Positions 18,129 to 28,404 of a DNA stretch of 64,000 bases are shown here, one piece after another; positions within the stretch are counted from its first letter, which is position 1, and every line of letters starts with the position of its first letter. A program made the translations under genes and the position numbers. This DNA is from Halalkalicoccus sp. NIPERK01. GTDB lineage: Archaea > Halobacteriota > Halobacteria > Halobacteriales > Halalkalicoccaceae. Location: assembly GCF_030287405.1 (NCBI RefSeq), contig NZ_JASVVV010000004.1, forward strand, positions 138,081 to 202,080, in the 5' to 3' direction. A model generated the notes under the pieces. That model was not told where the DNA came from. It worked only from the letters and a program-made list of their open reading frames with translations, and searched no databases.

Positions 18129-20180
18129 ATGAGCGACGAGAACCCCTATCTTCGGGAGCCGCCGGAGCAGCTCGCCCCCGTCGACGAACTGAGCGAGGAG
18201 GACGCAGAGCGCGAGGCCCGCCGGTTGAGGGAGGCGATCCGACACCACGACCGCCGGTACTACGTCGAGAACGACCCCGTCATCGCGGATCGGACCTACG
18301 ACACCCTCTTTCAGCGGCTGGTCGACATCGAGGAGTCGTTCGGCCTCCAGACGCCCGACAGCCCCACCCGACGTGTGGGCGGTGAACCGCTCGACGAACT
18401 CGAGACGGTCGAACACGTCGCGCCGATGCTCTCGATCCAGCAGAGCGGCGAGGCCCAAGACGTAAGAGAGTTCGCCGACCGGATGGAGCGCGAGGTCGGC
18501 GACGTCGAATACACCTGCGAGCCGAAGTTCGACGGGGTGTCGATCGAGGTCGTCTACGAGGGCGGCGTCTTCGAGCGGGCAGTGACCCGTGGCAACGGGC
18601 GGGAGGGCGACGACGTGAGCGCAAATGTTAGAACGATCCGCTCGATTCCTCAACGCCTACGCGGGGAGTACCCCGACTTTCTGGCCGTCCGCGGCGAGAT
18701 CTTCATGCCCCGCGACGCGTTTCAGGAGTACAACCGCGAGCGCGTCGAGCACGGCGACGAGCCCTTCGCGAACCCGCGCAACGCCACCGCGGGGACGATC
18801 CGCCAGCTCGACCCCTCGATCACCGCAGAACGCCCGCTCGACTGCTTCTTCTACGACGTTTTGGATGCCAGCCGCGAGTTCGAAACCCAGTGGGAGGAGA
18901 TCACGACCCTTCCGGAGTTCGGCCTGCAGACCAACGACCGGGCCGAGCGCGTCGCCGACATAGAGGAGGCGATCGAGTACCGCGACGAACTGATCGAGGA
19001 GCGCGAATCGCTGAACTACGAGATCGACGGCGTCGTGATCAAGGTCGACGACAGGGCCGCCTGCGAGGAGTTGGGCGCGACCTCCCGGCACTATCGCTGG
19101 GCCTTCGCGTACAAATTCCCCGCGCGGGCCGGCGAGACGGCGATCGGGGACGTCGCCCTGCAGGTCGGGCGGACTGGACGGCTCACCCCGGTCGCGCTGC
19201 TCGATCCCGTCGATGTCGGCGGCGTCACCGTCTCGCGGGCGAGCCTGCACAACCCCGCGGAGATCAGGGAGAAGAACGTCAACGTCGGCGACGTGGTGCG
19301 CGTCGAGCGCGCGGGCGACGTGATCCCCTACGTCGCCGAAGTGGTCGAGAAACGCTCGGAGGGGTTCTTCGAGTTCCCCGAGACCTGCCCGGTCTGTGAC
19401 AGCGCGATCGAGCGCGACGGCCCGATCGCCTTCTGCACCGGCGGGCTGGCCTGTCCCGCCCAACTGCGGCGGTCGGTGCAGTACTACGCGAGCGATCAGG
19501 GACTGGATATCGAGGGGCTGGGCGGCGAGCGGGTCGACGGGCTCGTCGAGGCGGGGCTGATCGGGAGCGTCGCCGACCTCTACCGGCTCGACCGGGAGGC
19601 CCTCGTCGAACTGGAGGGCTGGGGGGAGAAAAGCGCCGAGAACCTTCTCTCGGAACTCGAGGCCTCGAAATCCCCGCCGCTCGACGCCTTCCTCGCCGCG
19701 ATCGGCATTCCCCACGTGGGCCGGGCGACCGCCCGAGAACTCGCCGGCGCCTTCGGCGACCTCGACTCCCTGATGGCGGCGAGCGAGGCCGACCTCGAGG
19801 GGGTCGACGAGATCGGCGAGGTCGTCGCGGGGGAGATCCGCGGCTTCTTCGACAGCGAACAGAACAGGCGCGTGATTCGCGAACTCCGCGGGGCGGGCGT
19901 CGAACCCGAATCGGTCGACCGGGAGGAGGGCGAGGCGCTCTCGGACCTCACGTTCGTCTTCACCGGCTCGCTCCCCGAGCGGACCCGAAGCGAGGCTCGA
20001 GAGGTGATCGAGCGCCACGGCGGGTCGGTCACGGGCAGCGTCTCGGGCAACACCGACTACCTCGTCGTCGGCGAGGGCTCGGGGGCGACCAAGCGCGAGG
20101 ACGCCGCGGAGAACGACGTACCCGAACTCGATCCGGGGGAGTTCGAGGCGCTGCTCGACGAGCGGGGCGTGTCGACATGA
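18129..20180 (+). CDS. ligA: NAD+-dependent DNA ligase
   Basis: This is a bacterial-type NAD+ ligase of 683 residues. The adenylated lysine lies in EPKFDGVS (Lys133), preceded by the NAD-binding Ia region (HHDRRYYVENDPVIADRTYD). The OB fold is followed by a four-Cys zinc finger (Cys420, 423, 436, 442), helix-hairpin-helix repeats and a C-terminal BRCT domain (from about 605). Most archaea have only the ATP-dependent ligase; haloarchaea are a known exception, and Haloferax volcanii has both. Start ATG 18129 is where homology begins. Confidence 0.95.
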   Translation: MSDENPYLREPPEQLAPVDELSEEDAEREARRLREAIRHHDRRYYVENDPVIADRTYDTLFQRLVDIEESFGLQTPDSPTRRVGGEPLDELETVEHVAPMLSIQQSGEAQDVREFADRMEREVGDVEYTCEPKFDGVSIEVVYEGGVFERAVTRGNGREGDDVSANVRTIRSIPQRLRGEYPDFLAVRGEIFMPRDAFQEYNRERVEHGDEPFANPRNATAGTIRQLDPSITAERPLDCFFYDVLDASREFETQWEEITTLPEFGLQTNDRAERVADIEEAIEYRDELIEERESLNYEIDGVVIKVDDRAACEELGATSRHYRWAFAYKFPARAGETAIGDVALQVGRTGRLTPVALLDPVDVGGVTVSRASLHNPAEIREKNVNVGDVVRVERAGDVIPYVAEVVEKRSEGFFEFPETCPVCDSAIERDGPIAFCTGGLACPAQLRRSVQYYASDQGLDIEGLGGERVDGLVEAGLIGSVADLYRLDREALVELEGWGEKSAENLLSELEASKSPPLDAFLAAIGIPHVGRATARELAGAFGDLDSLMAASEADLEGVDEIGEVVAGEIRGFFDSEQNRRVIRELRGAGVEPESVDREEGEALSDLTFVFTGSLPERTRSEAREVIERHGGSVTGSVSGNTDYLVVGEGSGATKREDAAENDVPELDPGEFEALLDERGVST

Positions 20181-20190
20181 GGGCGGTCCC

Positions 20191-20568
20191 ATGAGCGCCA
20201 CGCGGATCGCCGTCGCCCTCGGGGCGGGTCTGTCGGCGTTTCTGGTCGTCGGAGCGCTGACGACCGAACTGCTCGCCGGGACGATCGCGTTCTCCGCCCT
20301 CGTCGGGCTCCCGGCGGGCGCGCTCGCGGCGTTCGTCGTTTTCGCGTTGGTCTCCGCTCGGTTCGACGGGATCGGCCGGCCGGCGGGGCGGGCCGGCGCC
20401 GCCATCGCCGGGTTCGGCTACGCCGTCCTCGCGTACGCGGCGCTCGCGTACGTCGCGGCCGGGATCGCCTTCGACGTTCATCGGGCGGTCGGCCTCGCCG
20501 CGGTCGTCGCGGCGGCGATCCACGGCTGGCTGGCCGTTCGGGCGCGAAGCGGGGGCCGACCGAGCTAG
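20191..20568 (+). CDS. Four-helix membrane protein, unknown
   Basis: The product is 125 residues, with four hydrophobic segments (about 5-25, 30-55, 65-90 and 95-113) and Ala/Val/Gly-rich composition. It starts 10 bases after ligA ends and may be transcribed with it. Its stop shares CTAG with that of the convergent permease gene. I recognise no family. Confidence 0.6.
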   Translation: MSATRIAVALGAGLSAFLVVGALTTELLAGTIAFSALVGLPAGALAAFVVFALVSARFDGIGRPAGRAGAAIAGFGYAVLAYAALAYVAAGIAFDVHRAVGLAAVVAAAIHGWLAVRARSGGRPS

Positions 20569-21458
20569 AGGTCGGCGTCGCGGAAGGCGAGGTAGCCCAG
20601 TAGCGGCGGAACGGCCAGCCACGCGAGGAAGGCGACCGCGACGACCGGGTCCGAGAAGTACGCGGGGAGGGGATCGAGCGCCTGCCCGTACACCTGCCCG
20701 GCGAGTCCGCCGCCGAACAGCGAGAGGCGCGCGCCGAGCGCGTCGCTCGTCCAGAGGATCGCCGCCAGCGACTGGTAGGCGTCGACCGGGTTGAGGAGTC
20801 GAACGGCGAGCTGGACCCGCACGAGCGTCTCGAACGCCGCGCCGGTGTACTCGTTGAGCAGGTTGACCAGCCCCTCGGCGAAGCTCCCCCAGAACAGCGA
20901 GAAGATCACGTAGATGCCGACGTTCCCGAGCATGGCCTGTCGCCGGGTCCCGGCCGCCGCGCTGATCCCGACCGAGAGCGAGACGAACACCACCCCCAGG
21001 AGCGCCGACAGCAGCGCGAACGCGAGGTAGTTGCCGGCCTCGAGCGAGACGGGCGTGATCAGGAAGACGACCGCGGCGGCGAGGAAGCCGACGAGCACGG
21101 GCAGCACGATCACGGCGCTTCGCCCGACGATCTTCCCCAGGACGACGTCACGGCGCGAGTGCGGCAGCGCGAGCAGCAGCTTCAGCGTGCCCGAATCGCG
21201 CTCGCCGGCGACCGAGGCGTACGCGAGCACGATCGCGACGATCGGGATGAGGAAGGCGACGAACGACGCCAGCAGGCTGATGAAGGCGTCCGAGGAGATC
21301 TGCTCGCCGGTCTGCTCGACGACGGCCCCGCCGACGCCCTCCGCGAGGAAGTACGCGGGCACGACGAACAGGACGACGAACAGCGCCGAGAGGGCGACGA
21401 TCCACCACGAGCGGATCGAGTCCTCGAAGTCCTTGCGCGCGACGACCCGCCAGCTCAT
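20565..21458 (-). CDS. ABC-2 type transporter permease
   Basis: The 297-residue protein opens with RKDFEDSIRSWWIVALSALFV and has six helices. SVAGERDSGTLKLLLALPHSRRDVVLGK is the usual coupling region of ABC-2 (NosY/CcmB-like) permeases. The ATPase at 21455 overlaps its start by four bases, so the pair forms one exporter. The cargo is unknown. Confidence 0.85.
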   Translation of the reverse strand: MSWRVVARKDFEDSIRSWWIVALSALFVVLFVVPAYFLAEGVGGAVVEQTGEQISSDAFISLLASFVAFLIPIVAIVLAYASVAGERDSGTLKLLLALPHSRRDVVLGKIVGRSAVIVLPVLVGFLAAAVVFLITPVSLEAGNYLAFALLSALLGVVFVSLSVGISAAAGTRRQAMLGNVGIYVIFSLFWGSFAEGLVNLLNEYTGAAFETLVRVQLAVRLLNPVDAYQSLAAILWTSDALGARLSLFGGGLAGQVYGQALDPLPAYFSDPVVAVAFLAWLAVPPLLGYLAFRDADL

Positions 21459-22363
21459 GCCGCGCCCTCCGTGTAGGCCCGAAAGAGGTCCTCCAGCGAG
21501 GCCTCCTCGGTCTCGAAGTCCCGGACCTCCGCGCCCTCCTCCTCGAGGGTGCTCAGGACGGCGGTCTTCGAGCCGTTCTCGACCCCCACCCGGAGGGTCG
21601 AGCCGTCCCGTTCGACCCCCGAGACGCCGTCCATCCCGCGGAGTTCGTCGACCGCCCGCGAGGGGAGTTCCCCGACCGTGATCCGCAGCGTCGCGTCGGC
21701 CCCGGCGGCCTCCCGGAGCCCGGAGACGCTGTCCTCGGCGACGAGCCGACCCTCGCGGAGGATGCCCACCCGATCACAGACCGCCTCGACCTGCCCGAGG
21801 ATGTGCGAGGAGAAAAACACCGTCGCGCCGCGATCGACCTCCTCTCGTACTATCTCTCGCATCTCGAGCGCGCCGTTGGGGTCCAGCCCCGTCGAGGGCT
21901 CGTCGAGGACGAGCAGGTCGGGGTCGCCCACGAGCGCCATCGCCAGCGCGAGGCGCTGGCGCATCCCCTTCGAGTAGTCGCCGGCCTTGCGATCCGCGGC
22001 ATCGGCGATTCCCACACGCTCAAGAAGGGCGTCGGGGTCGTCGCCCGCCCCCTTGGAGTCGACGGCGAACGCGACGTGTTTCCGGCCCGTGAGCCGGTCG
22101 TAGACGTCGAACCCCTCGGGGAGGACGCCGATGCGCTCGCGGATCCGGAGGCTGTCGGCGTGGGCGTCGTAGCCGAGCACCTCGATGGACCCCCGGGAGG
22201 GGTGGACGAAGTCGAGGATCATGTTGATCGTCGTCGACTTGCCCGCGCCGTTGGGCCCGAGGAAGCCGAAGACCTCGCCCTCCCGCACCTCGAGGTCGAG
22301 GTCCTCGACCGCGACGACGTCGTCGTAGCGTTTACTCACGCCGTGCAGTTCGATCGCGGCCAT
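21455..22363 (-). CDS. ABC transporter ATP-binding protein (exporter type)
   Basis: Walker A (GPNGAGKST, near 37-45), signature YSKGMRQR, Walker B LLVLDEPSTGLDP and the H-loop SSHILGQ are all intact. The C-terminal 80 residues form the accessory domain typical of CcmA/NatA/DrrA-type ATPases. It drives the permease encoded by the next gene. It has 302 residues. Confidence 0.9.
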   Translation of the reverse strand: MAAIELHGVSKRYDDVVAVEDLDLEVREGEVFGFLGPNGAGKSTTINMILDFVHPSRGSIEVLGYDAHADSLRIRERIGVLPEGFDVYDRLTGRKHVAFAVDSKGAGDDPDALLERVGIADAADRKAGDYSKGMRQRLALAMALVGDPDLLVLDEPSTGLDPNGALEMREIVREEVDRGATVFFSSHILGQVEAVCDRVGILREGRLVAEDSVSGLREAAGADATLRITVGELPSRAVDELRGMDGVSGVERDGSTLRVGVENGSKTAVLSTLEEEGAEVRDFETEEASLEDLFRAYTEGAA

Positions 22364-22405
22364 GGGCGGGGCTTGCCACAGGTCGGATATAGGTCTTTAG
22401 GTCGA

Positions 22406-22660
22406 TCAGATCGACTCGTCGGGGTCGTGGCGCTCGGCCATCCGCTCTGCCTCGCCCGCGTAGCGCTCGGCGTTCGCCTCGTCGATGGGATCGAGCCTCC
22501 CGGGGTCGACCTCGACCGCCGCTGTGGCGTCGACGCCGCTCGCGGCCGCGCGCTCGGTGACGAACTGGCCCGATCCGTCAGGAGGGGCGTAGACGAGGCG
22601 GATCAGCCCCTTGTCGTCGTACGTGCGCTCGACCAGCCAGCACCGGACGGAGTCTGCCAT
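22406..22660 (-). CDS. Small conserved haloarchaeal protein
   Basis: The product is 84 residues: a beta-rich first half (CWLVERTYDDKGLIRLVYAPPDG), then a charged helical second half with ANAERYAGEAERMAERHD. It has no membrane segment. It lies between the exporter and the dodecin gene, all on the minus strand but with separate starts. Function is unknown. Confidence 0.6.
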   Translation of the reverse strand: MADSVRCWLVERTYDDKGLIRLVYAPPDGSGQFVTERAAASGVDATAAVEVDPGRLDPIDEANAERYAGEAERMAERHDPDESI

Positions 22661-22697
22661 ACCCCCGCTTCGGATCCGCCGGGTTTGTATGCGGCGC

Positions 22698-22904
22698 TTA
22701 CTCGCCGCGCACCGGGAACGCGATCTCGACGGTCGCCTTGTACTGGGTGATCTGGCCGTCCTCGACGCTCGCGGTCCAGTCCTCGACCTCGATCCCGCTG
22801 ATCCCCTCGACCGACTCGTTCGCCCGCTCGATGGCCTCCTTCGCGGCCGCCTCCCAGGACTCCTCGGAGGTGCCGAGCACCTTGATGATCTTGACTGCGG
22901 TCAT
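22698..22904 (-). CDS. Dodecin, flavin-storage protein
   Basis: The product is 68 residues with the dodecin fold pattern: a KIIKVLGTSEESWEAAAKEAI strand-helix, then GIEVEDWTASVEDGQITQYKATVEIAF. The Trp in EDWTA is the residue that stacks on flavin in this family, and Gln in the ITQYK segment contacts the ring. Haloarchaeal dodecins bind riboflavin and related flavins in a dodecamer. The longer frame upstream (to 22994) is AT-rich leader, and MTAVKIIKV is the usual start. Confidence 0.92.
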   Translation of the reverse strand: MTAVKIIKVLGTSEESWEAAAKEAIERANESVEGISGIEVEDWTASVEDGQITQYKATVEIAFPVRGE

Positions 22905-23018
22905 GGGGACCCGATACGACCGACGCGAGCATATAGTTAACCAGATGACTGATTTCGGAGGCGTTTCGCTCAGATGAGGAATCGATAGACGCATTCGGGT
23001 GGTGGCCGTAGATCGGGC

Positions 23019-23267
23019 ATGCTCGCGCCGTTGCAGGCGGATCTGCTCGCGCTGGGGCTCGTCTACCTGCTGGTCCCGATAGTCGTCGGCTACTGGACCT
23101 ACCGCGACGCCGACGGGCGCGGCAGCGAGAAGGCGCTGAACTGGGCGCTGGCGCTGTTCCTGTTCGGCCTGCTGAACCCGCTCGCGCTCGCGGTCGGCGT
23201 CGCCCTGTATCTCTCCGTTCGCGGGGAGTTCGAGGTGTCGGCAGGTTCAAGCGATTCGGAGGACTAG
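23019..23267 (+). CDS. Small two-helix membrane protein, paralogue of the 6401 gene
   Basis: The product is 82 residues with two helices (about 8-28 and 42-66), a WTYRDADGRGSEK loop between them, and a short acidic tail. It has the same length, topology and YRDA loop as the product of the gene at 6401. It ends 9 bases before uvrC. Function is unknown. Confidence 0.65.
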   Translation: MLAPLQADLLALGLVYLLVPIVVGYWTYRDADGRGSEKALNWALALFLFGLLNPLALAVGVALYLSVRGEFEVSAGSSDSED

Positions 23268-23276
23268 TCCGGGTGA

Positions 23277-25010
23277 ATGGACGGGGCCGAACTCAGGGAG
23301 CGCGCAGCGACGCTGCCGCACGAGCCGGGGGTCTACCAGTTCCTCGCGGACGGGACGACGCTGTACGTCGGGAAGGCCGTCGACCTGCGCGACCGGGTAC
23401 GCTCGTACGCCGACCCCAGAGGCGAGCGCATCCGCCGGATGGTACGGGGTGCCGAGGCGATCGACTTCGCGGTGACGGACACCGAGACGCAGGCCCTACT
23501 TCTGGAGGCGAACCTGATCAAGCGCCACCAGCCCCGCTACAACGTCCGGCTGAAGGACGACAAGTCCTACCCGCTGGTACAGCTCACGAACCACGAGTTC
23601 CCCCGGATCGAGATCACGCGCGACCCGGATCCGGCCGCCACCGCCTTCGGCCCCTTCACGGACAAGGGGGTCGTCGAAGTGGTGGTGAAGGCGCTTCGGG
23701 AGGTCTACGGCGTGCGGGGCTGTTCGGACCACAAGTTCTCGGGCAGAGCGCGGCCCTGTCTCGATCACGACATCGGGCTGTGTACCGCGCCCTGTACCGG
23801 CGAGATCGGGCGCGAGGCGTATATCGAGGACGTCGAGTCCGTCAAGCGCTTCTTCGCGGGCGAGACCGGCGTGCTGGCCGATCCCCTCAGGCGGCGCATG
23901 GAGCGGGCCGCCCAGGAGCAGTCCTTCGAGCGCGCGGCGAGCCTTCGGGATCGGCTGGAGGCGGTCGAGGGCTTTCACGAAGGGCGGGGCGAGGCCGTCC
24001 ACGACGCGAACGACGCGCGCCGCGTCGACGTCCTCGGGGTGGCGACCGAGGGCGAGCGCGCTGTCGTCGCCCGCCTCCACGCGGAGGGCGGCCAACTGGT
24101 CGACCGCGAGCGCCACCACCTCTCGATCCCCGACGCGAGCGACGGCCACGCGGGCGTTCTCGCCGCCTTCGTCGCGCAGTACTACGCCGAGCGCGAGTTG
24201 CCCGACGCCCTGTTGGTCCCCGAGGACCCCGCGGACGACGAACTCCGCGAGTGGCTCGAGGGCGAGGGCGTCGACCTCCGGGTGCCCGGCGCGGGCCGCG
24301 AGGCCACCCTCGTGGACCTGGCGATCAAGAACGCCCGCCGAAGCGACTACAGCGACGACCCCGTGAGCGCGCTGGCCGAGGCGCTCTCGATGGATCGTCC
24401 GGAACGCATCGAGGGGTTCGACGTGAGCCACGCGCAGGGCAGGTCGGTGGTCGGGAGCAACGTGCTGTTCGTCGGCGGCGAGGCCGACACGTCGGGGTAC
24501 CGCCGGAAGAAACTCGACGAGCGAAACGACGACTACGCCAACATGCGCGCGCTCGTGCGCTGGCGCGCGCTGCGGGCGGTCGAGGGCCGCGACGACCGCC
24601 CCGACCCCGATCTCTTACTCGTTGACGGCGGGGAGGGACAACTCGACGCCGCACGCGAGGCGCTTCGCGAGGTCGGCTGGGACGTCCCCGCGATCGGCCT
24701 CGCGAAGGCCGAGGAACTCGTCGTAACGCCCGACGGCCCGCTCGACTGGCCCTCGGACGCCACCCATCTCCACCTCCTCCAGCGGGTGCGCGACGAGGCC
24801 CACCGCTTCGCGGTCCAGTACCACCAGACGCTCCGGGACGACGTCTCGACCGTCCTCGACGACGTGCCGGGAGTCGGCCCGAAGACGCGGACGGCGCTAC
24901 TGAGGAGGTTCGGCAGCGTCGAGGGGATCAGGAAGGCCTCCCCGGCGGACCTCCGGAGCGTCGAGGGCGTGGGGGAAAAGACGGCGCGAACGATATCCGA
25001 GCGGCTCTAA
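23277..25010 (+). CDS. uvrC: Excinuclease ABC subunit C
   Basis: UvrC cuts the damaged strand on both sides of a lesion once UvrB is loaded. The N-terminal GIY-YIG nuclease (PGVYQF...LYVGKA), the UVR motif ([14 protein letters not shown] near 225), the RNase H-like second nuclease ([11 protein letters not shown] near 380) and two terminal helix-hairpin-helix motifs are all present. At 577 residues it is of normal length. This bacterial-type pathway is standard in haloarchaea. The stop overlaps that of the convergent regulator by four bases. Confidence 0.95.
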   Translation: MDGAELRERAATLPHEPGVYQFLADGTTLYVGKAVDLRDRVRSYADPRGERIRRMVRGAEAIDFAVTDTETQALLLEANLIKRHQPRYNVRLKDDKSYPLVQLTNHEFPRIEITRDPDPAATAFGPFTDKGVVEVVVKALREVYGVRGCSDHKFSGRARPCLDHDIGLCTAPCTGEIGREAYIEDVESVKRFFAGETGVLADPLRRRMERAAQEQSFERAASLRDRLEAVEGFHEGRGEAVHDANDARRVDVLGVATEGERAVVARLHAEGGQLVDRERHHLSIPDASDGHAGVLAAFVAQYYAERELPDALLVPEDPADDELREWLEGEGVDLRVPGAGREATLVDLAIKNARRSDYSDDPVSALAEALSMDRPERIEGFDVSHAQGRSVVGSNVLFVGGEADTSGYRRKKLDERNDDYANMRALVRWRALRAVEGRDDRPDPDLLLVDGGEGQLDAAREALREVGWDVPAIGLAKAEELVVTPDGPLDWPSDATHLHLLQRVRDEAHRFAVQYHQTLRDDVSTVLDDVPGVGPKTRTALLRRFGSVEGIRKASPADLRSVEGVGEKTARTISERL

Positions 25011-25822
25011 CGGTCGGCGGCCTCGACCATCTCGTAGCCGACGGTCCCCTCGCGCAGCGTCTCGGTGTGGGCCGCCAGTCGGTCGGCGGCGGCCAACAGG
25101 AGGACGTCCAGTCCCTTCGTCGCCGCTTCTCGCACTGCTTCAGGGGTGCCGAACCGGATCTCGGGATCGATCTCGGCTACTCGGGCCGCCGCGACCGCCT
25201 CGGCGCCCGCGACCGCCACCAGGTCGTGCCCCGTGGCGTAGTCGGCGATCACCCCGGGGTCGGCGGCCGCGCTCCCGCCGTCGACCACCGTCGGGAGCGA
25301 GACGATCGTGACCTCGCCCAACTCGTAGTCGAGAACCCCCTGGAAGTCGGTGATCCCGACGTCCCGTCCCTCGGTTGCGCTCGTGACCGCGACGGCCGTC
25401 GCACCCCCGTCCTCGCCGGGCGTCGCCCGGAGGACGCCCCCCGCCATCGACAGCGTGACCGGTTCGCCCTCCTCGATCGCGTCGGTCGCGATCGCCGTCT
25501 CGACCTCGACCTGGCCGATGACGTCCTCCGCGACGTGGGCCGTAAACGCCCGGAGTTCGTCGGTCCGGGAGATCAGCCAGTCGACGCCCTCCTTGCTCAC
25601 TTCGTACCGTCCGCGCCCGCCCTTCTCGACGAACCCCTCCTCGACCAGTCCCCCCAGGTAGTCGCTGACCGCCTGGGCGGTGACGCCGATGGCGTCCGCG
25701 ATCTCCTGTTGGCTGACTGCAGGCTGGCGTTCGGCGATCTGGACGAGGATCTGATAGCGCGTGGCGTCGCGCTTGCTCCGCAGGACGCTCGAAGCGCTCC
25801 CCTCGTCGGCGTCGTCCGCCAT
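25007..25822 (-). CDS. HTH transcriptional regulator (MarR-like) with C-terminal sensor-like domain
   Basis: The 271-residue protein has a winged helix near residues 20-85 ([26 protein letters not shown]...[23 protein letters not shown]). The C-terminal alpha/beta domain of about 180 residues is rich in Ala, Val and acidic residues. GGAGGGG just upstream of ATG 25822 decides that start over ATG 25849. It lies between uvrB and uvrC. Whether it controls them is unknown. Confidence 0.75.
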   Translation of the reverse strand: MADDADEGSASSVLRSKRDATRYQILVQIAERQPAVSQQEIADAIGVTAQAVSDYLGGLVEEGFVEKGGRGRYEVSKEGVDWLISRTDELRAFTAHVAEDVIGQVEVETAIATDAIEEGEPVTLSMAGGVLRATPGEDGGATAVAVTSATEGRDVGITDFQGVLDYELGEVTIVSLPTVVDGGSAAADPGVIADYATGHDLVAVAGAEAVAAARVAEIDPEIRFGTPEAVREAATKGLDVLLLAAADRLAAHTETLREGTVGYEMVEAADR

Positions 25823-25938
25823 TGGCTCCCCTCCGGACGCGCCGGACAAGTAGCTTTGTGCTACGGTCGTCCGACGACGGGGTCCGGTCCAGTCGGCTTG
25901 GACTGCGCGATCGGGTGGGCGCTCGCTGCCGGGCGACC

Positions 25939-27999
25939 TCAGAACTCGGCGTCGGGTTCGGGGACGACGCCCTCCTCGTCGGAGAGCGCGTCGAACTCCT
26001 CGCGCAGGTCGCGGATCCGGTCGCGGATGTCGGCGGCGAGTTCGAACTCGAGGTTGCTCGCGGCCTCGTTCATCCGCTCCTCGAGGGCCTGGATCCGGGC
26101 CTGTGCGGCCTCGGCGTCCTCGGGCGCGTCGCCGGTCACACCCGAAGTGTCGGTCTTACTGCCCGGCAGGTTGGTCTCGCCGACCTCCTTCTCGATGGTC
26201 GTCGGCGTGTAGCCGTGTTCCTCGTTGTACTCGCGCTGGATCGCCCGGCGCCGTTGGGTCTCGTCGATGGCCTCGGCCATCGCGTCGGTCGTCTCGTCGG
26301 CGTAGAGGACGACCTCGCCCTCGGCGTTTCTCGCGGCCCGCCCCATCGTCTGGATCAGGGTGGTCCGCGAGCGGAGGAACCCCTGCTGGTCGGCGTCGAG
26401 GATCGCTACCAAGGAGACCTCGGGGATGTCCAATCCCTCCCGGAGGAGGTTAATACCTACAAGAACGTCGAACTCGCCGAGTCGAAGGCCGCGGATGAGT
26501 TCGTGGCGCTCCAAGGTGTCGGTCTCGTCGTGCATGTACTCCACCGCGACGCCCGCGTTCTCGAGGTACTCGGTGAGGTCCTCGGCCATCCGCTTGGTGA
26601 GCGTCGTGACGAGCACGCGCTCGTCGCGCTCTGTTCTCCCCCGGATCCGGGCCATCAGGTCGTCGATCTGCTCGTCGGCCGACTGGACCGAGACCGCGGG
26701 GTCGACGAGGTGCGTGGGTCTGACGATCTGTTCGACGACCTGGTCGCTCACCTCGCGTTCGTACTCGCCGGGCGTGGCCGAGACGTACAGGCGCTTTCCG
26801 ACCCGTTCCTCGAACTCCTCGAACGTCAGCGGGCGGTTGTCGTACGCGGTGGGGAGTCGAAAGCCGTTCTCGACCAGCGAGTCCTTGCGCGACTTGTCGC
26901 CGGCGTACTGGCCCTTTATTTGAGGAAGGGTCTGGTGGGACTCGTCGATGACGGTCAAAAAGTCCTCGGGGAAGTAGTCCAGCAGGGTGTAGGGGGCGTC
27001 GCCGGGGTCGCGATCCGAGAGGTAGACGGAGTAGTTCTCGATGCCCGAGCAGTAGCCCGTCTCGCGCATCATCTCGATGTCGAAGGTGGTGCGCTCCTCG
27101 ATGCGCTGGGCCGCGAGCATGTCGCCGTTTCGCTCGAAGTAGCGGATCCGCTTCTCCAGATCGTCCTCGATCTCCGAGATGGCCTCTTCCATGCGCTGTT
27201 CGGGGATCGAGTAGTGTTCGGCGGGGTGAACGAGGACGGCGGGTTCCTCGCTCTTGAGTTCGCCTTCGAGGGGATCCAGTTTGCTCAACCTATCTATCTC
27301 GTCGCCCCAGAACTCCACGCGGACGGCGTAGCGGCCGTACATCGGGAAGACCTCGACGGTGTCGCCGCGAACGCGGAAGGTCCCCTGCGTGAAGTCCACG
27401 TCGTTTCGCTCGTAGTTCAGGTCGACCAGACCCTTCAACAACTCGTCGCGGTCGATCCGCTCGCCCTCCTCGAGCCGGAGGCTCATGTCGACGTAGTTGC
27501 GCGGATCGCCAAGGCCGTAGATGGCCGATACGGAGGCGACGACGATCACGTCGTCGCGGGTCAGAAGCGACCGGGTGGCGCTGTGTCTCAACCGATCTAT
27601 CTCGTCGTTGATCGAGGCGTCCTTGTCGATGTAGGTATCGGAGGCCTCGACGTAGGCCTCGGGCTGGTAGTAGTCGTAGTACGAGACGAAGTACTCGACG
27701 GCGTTATCCGGGAAGAGATTTCTGAACTCCTCGTACAGTTGGGCGGCGAGCGTCTTGTTGTGGGCGATAACTAAAGTGGGGGTCTGGATCCCTTCGACGG
27801 TCCAGCTCACCGTGTTGGTCTTTCCCGAGCCCGTCACACCCAGGAGAGTCTGGCGGTCCATTCCCGACTCGTAGCCCGAGACCAGTTGTTCGATCGCCTC
27901 GGGCTGGTCGCCCGCTGGCTCGAAGGGGGCCTCGACGCGGAAGGGCTTCTCGGCCTCCGGCCTGTCGGGCTGGAGCGGGCCCGAACTGGTGTTGCTCAT
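25939..27999 (-). CDS. uvrB: Excinuclease ABC subunit B
   Basis: This damage-verifying helicase of bacterial-type nucleotide excision repair has Walker A GVTGSGKT, the beta-hairpin region [18 protein letters not shown] that inserts between strands, a DESH box and a terminal UVR domain ([20 protein letters not shown]) that contacts UvrC. Start 27999 (MSNTSSGPL) is preferred; an upstream ATG at 28086 gives a non-conserved extension. It has 686 residues. uvrA is not in this window. Confidence 0.95.
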   Translation of the reverse strand: MSNTSSGPLQPDRPEAEKPFRVEAPFEPAGDQPEAIEQLVSGYESGMDRQTLLGVTGSGKTNTVSWTVEGIQTPTLVIAHNKTLAAQLYEEFRNLFPDNAVEYFVSYYDYYQPEAYVEASDTYIDKDASINDEIDRLRHSATRSLLTRDDVIVVASVSAIYGLGDPRNYVDMSLRLEEGERIDRDELLKGLVDLNYERNDVDFTQGTFRVRGDTVEVFPMYGRYAVRVEFWGDEIDRLSKLDPLEGELKSEEPAVLVHPAEHYSIPEQRMEEAISEIEDDLEKRIRYFERNGDMLAAQRIEERTTFDIEMMRETGYCSGIENYSVYLSDRDPGDAPYTLLDYFPEDFLTVIDESHQTLPQIKGQYAGDKSRKDSLVENGFRLPTAYDNRPLTFEEFEERVGKRLYVSATPGEYEREVSDQVVEQIVRPTHLVDPAVSVQSADEQIDDLMARIRGRTERDERVLVTTLTKRMAEDLTEYLENAGVAVEYMHDETDTLERHELIRGLRLGEFDVLVGINLLREGLDIPEVSLVAILDADQQGFLRSRTTLIQTMGRAARNAEGEVVLYADETTDAMAEAIDETQRRRAIQREYNEEHGYTPTTIEKEVGETNLPGSKTDTSGVTGDAPEDAEAAQARIQALEERMNEAASNLEFELAADIRDRIRDLREEFDALSDEEGVVPEPDAEF

Positions 28000-28163
28000 T
28001 GAGTGTGCAAGGGTCCGGAGCCACTTGATCCGCTCGCCTGCAGGGTGAAAGTGAACCGTCCCTCTGAACTCGATTACGACCGGCACCGGTCGCCTCAGGG
28101 GTAAAACACCTCAACTACGGGACTCACGACGGGGTTAAGCTATGCTATGATGTAACACAGTAT

Positions 28164-28325
28164 ATGGGAACGAGATGCACGCTCTGCCGACATCGCTTCC
28201 CGGACTACACATTTCAGGAGTGGTGTGAGTGCGGGTGGTGTATGGACGAGAACTGCAAGCGCAATCACGAGCCGTTCTGCCCGGCCCACGGCGAGGACCG
28301 CTGGATCGGCACAGTCGAGTTCTGA
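28164..28325 (+). CDS. Tiny Cys-rich zinc-binding protein (53 aa)
   Basis: The frame gives 53 residues with seven Cys and three His. The spacing is C5-x2-C8, C21-x-C23-x2-C26, C31, His35, C39 and His42, which looks like two compact zinc sites. The end is acidic (HGEDRW). A TATA-like GGTTAAGC lies about 27 bases upstream, suggesting a leaderless transcript. Haloarchaea carry many such small zinc-finger proteins, several linked to stress or growth phenotypes. No family is recognised. Confidence 0.65.
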   Translation: MGTRCTLCRHRFPDYTFQEWCECGWCMDENCKRNHEPFCPAHGEDRWIGTVEF

Positions 28326-28404
28326 ATCGGTTCAGTGGATCGGTTTCCGGATTCGCCTGCAAGCCGAATCCTCAACGGGGCCACGCGAATAGGCGTGTCC
28401 CTGA

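Noticed and set aside
25820-25849. Earlier ATG (25849) for the HTH regulator
   Set aside because: GGAGGGG sits at ribosome-site distance before ATG 25822, and the extra nine residues look unconserved.
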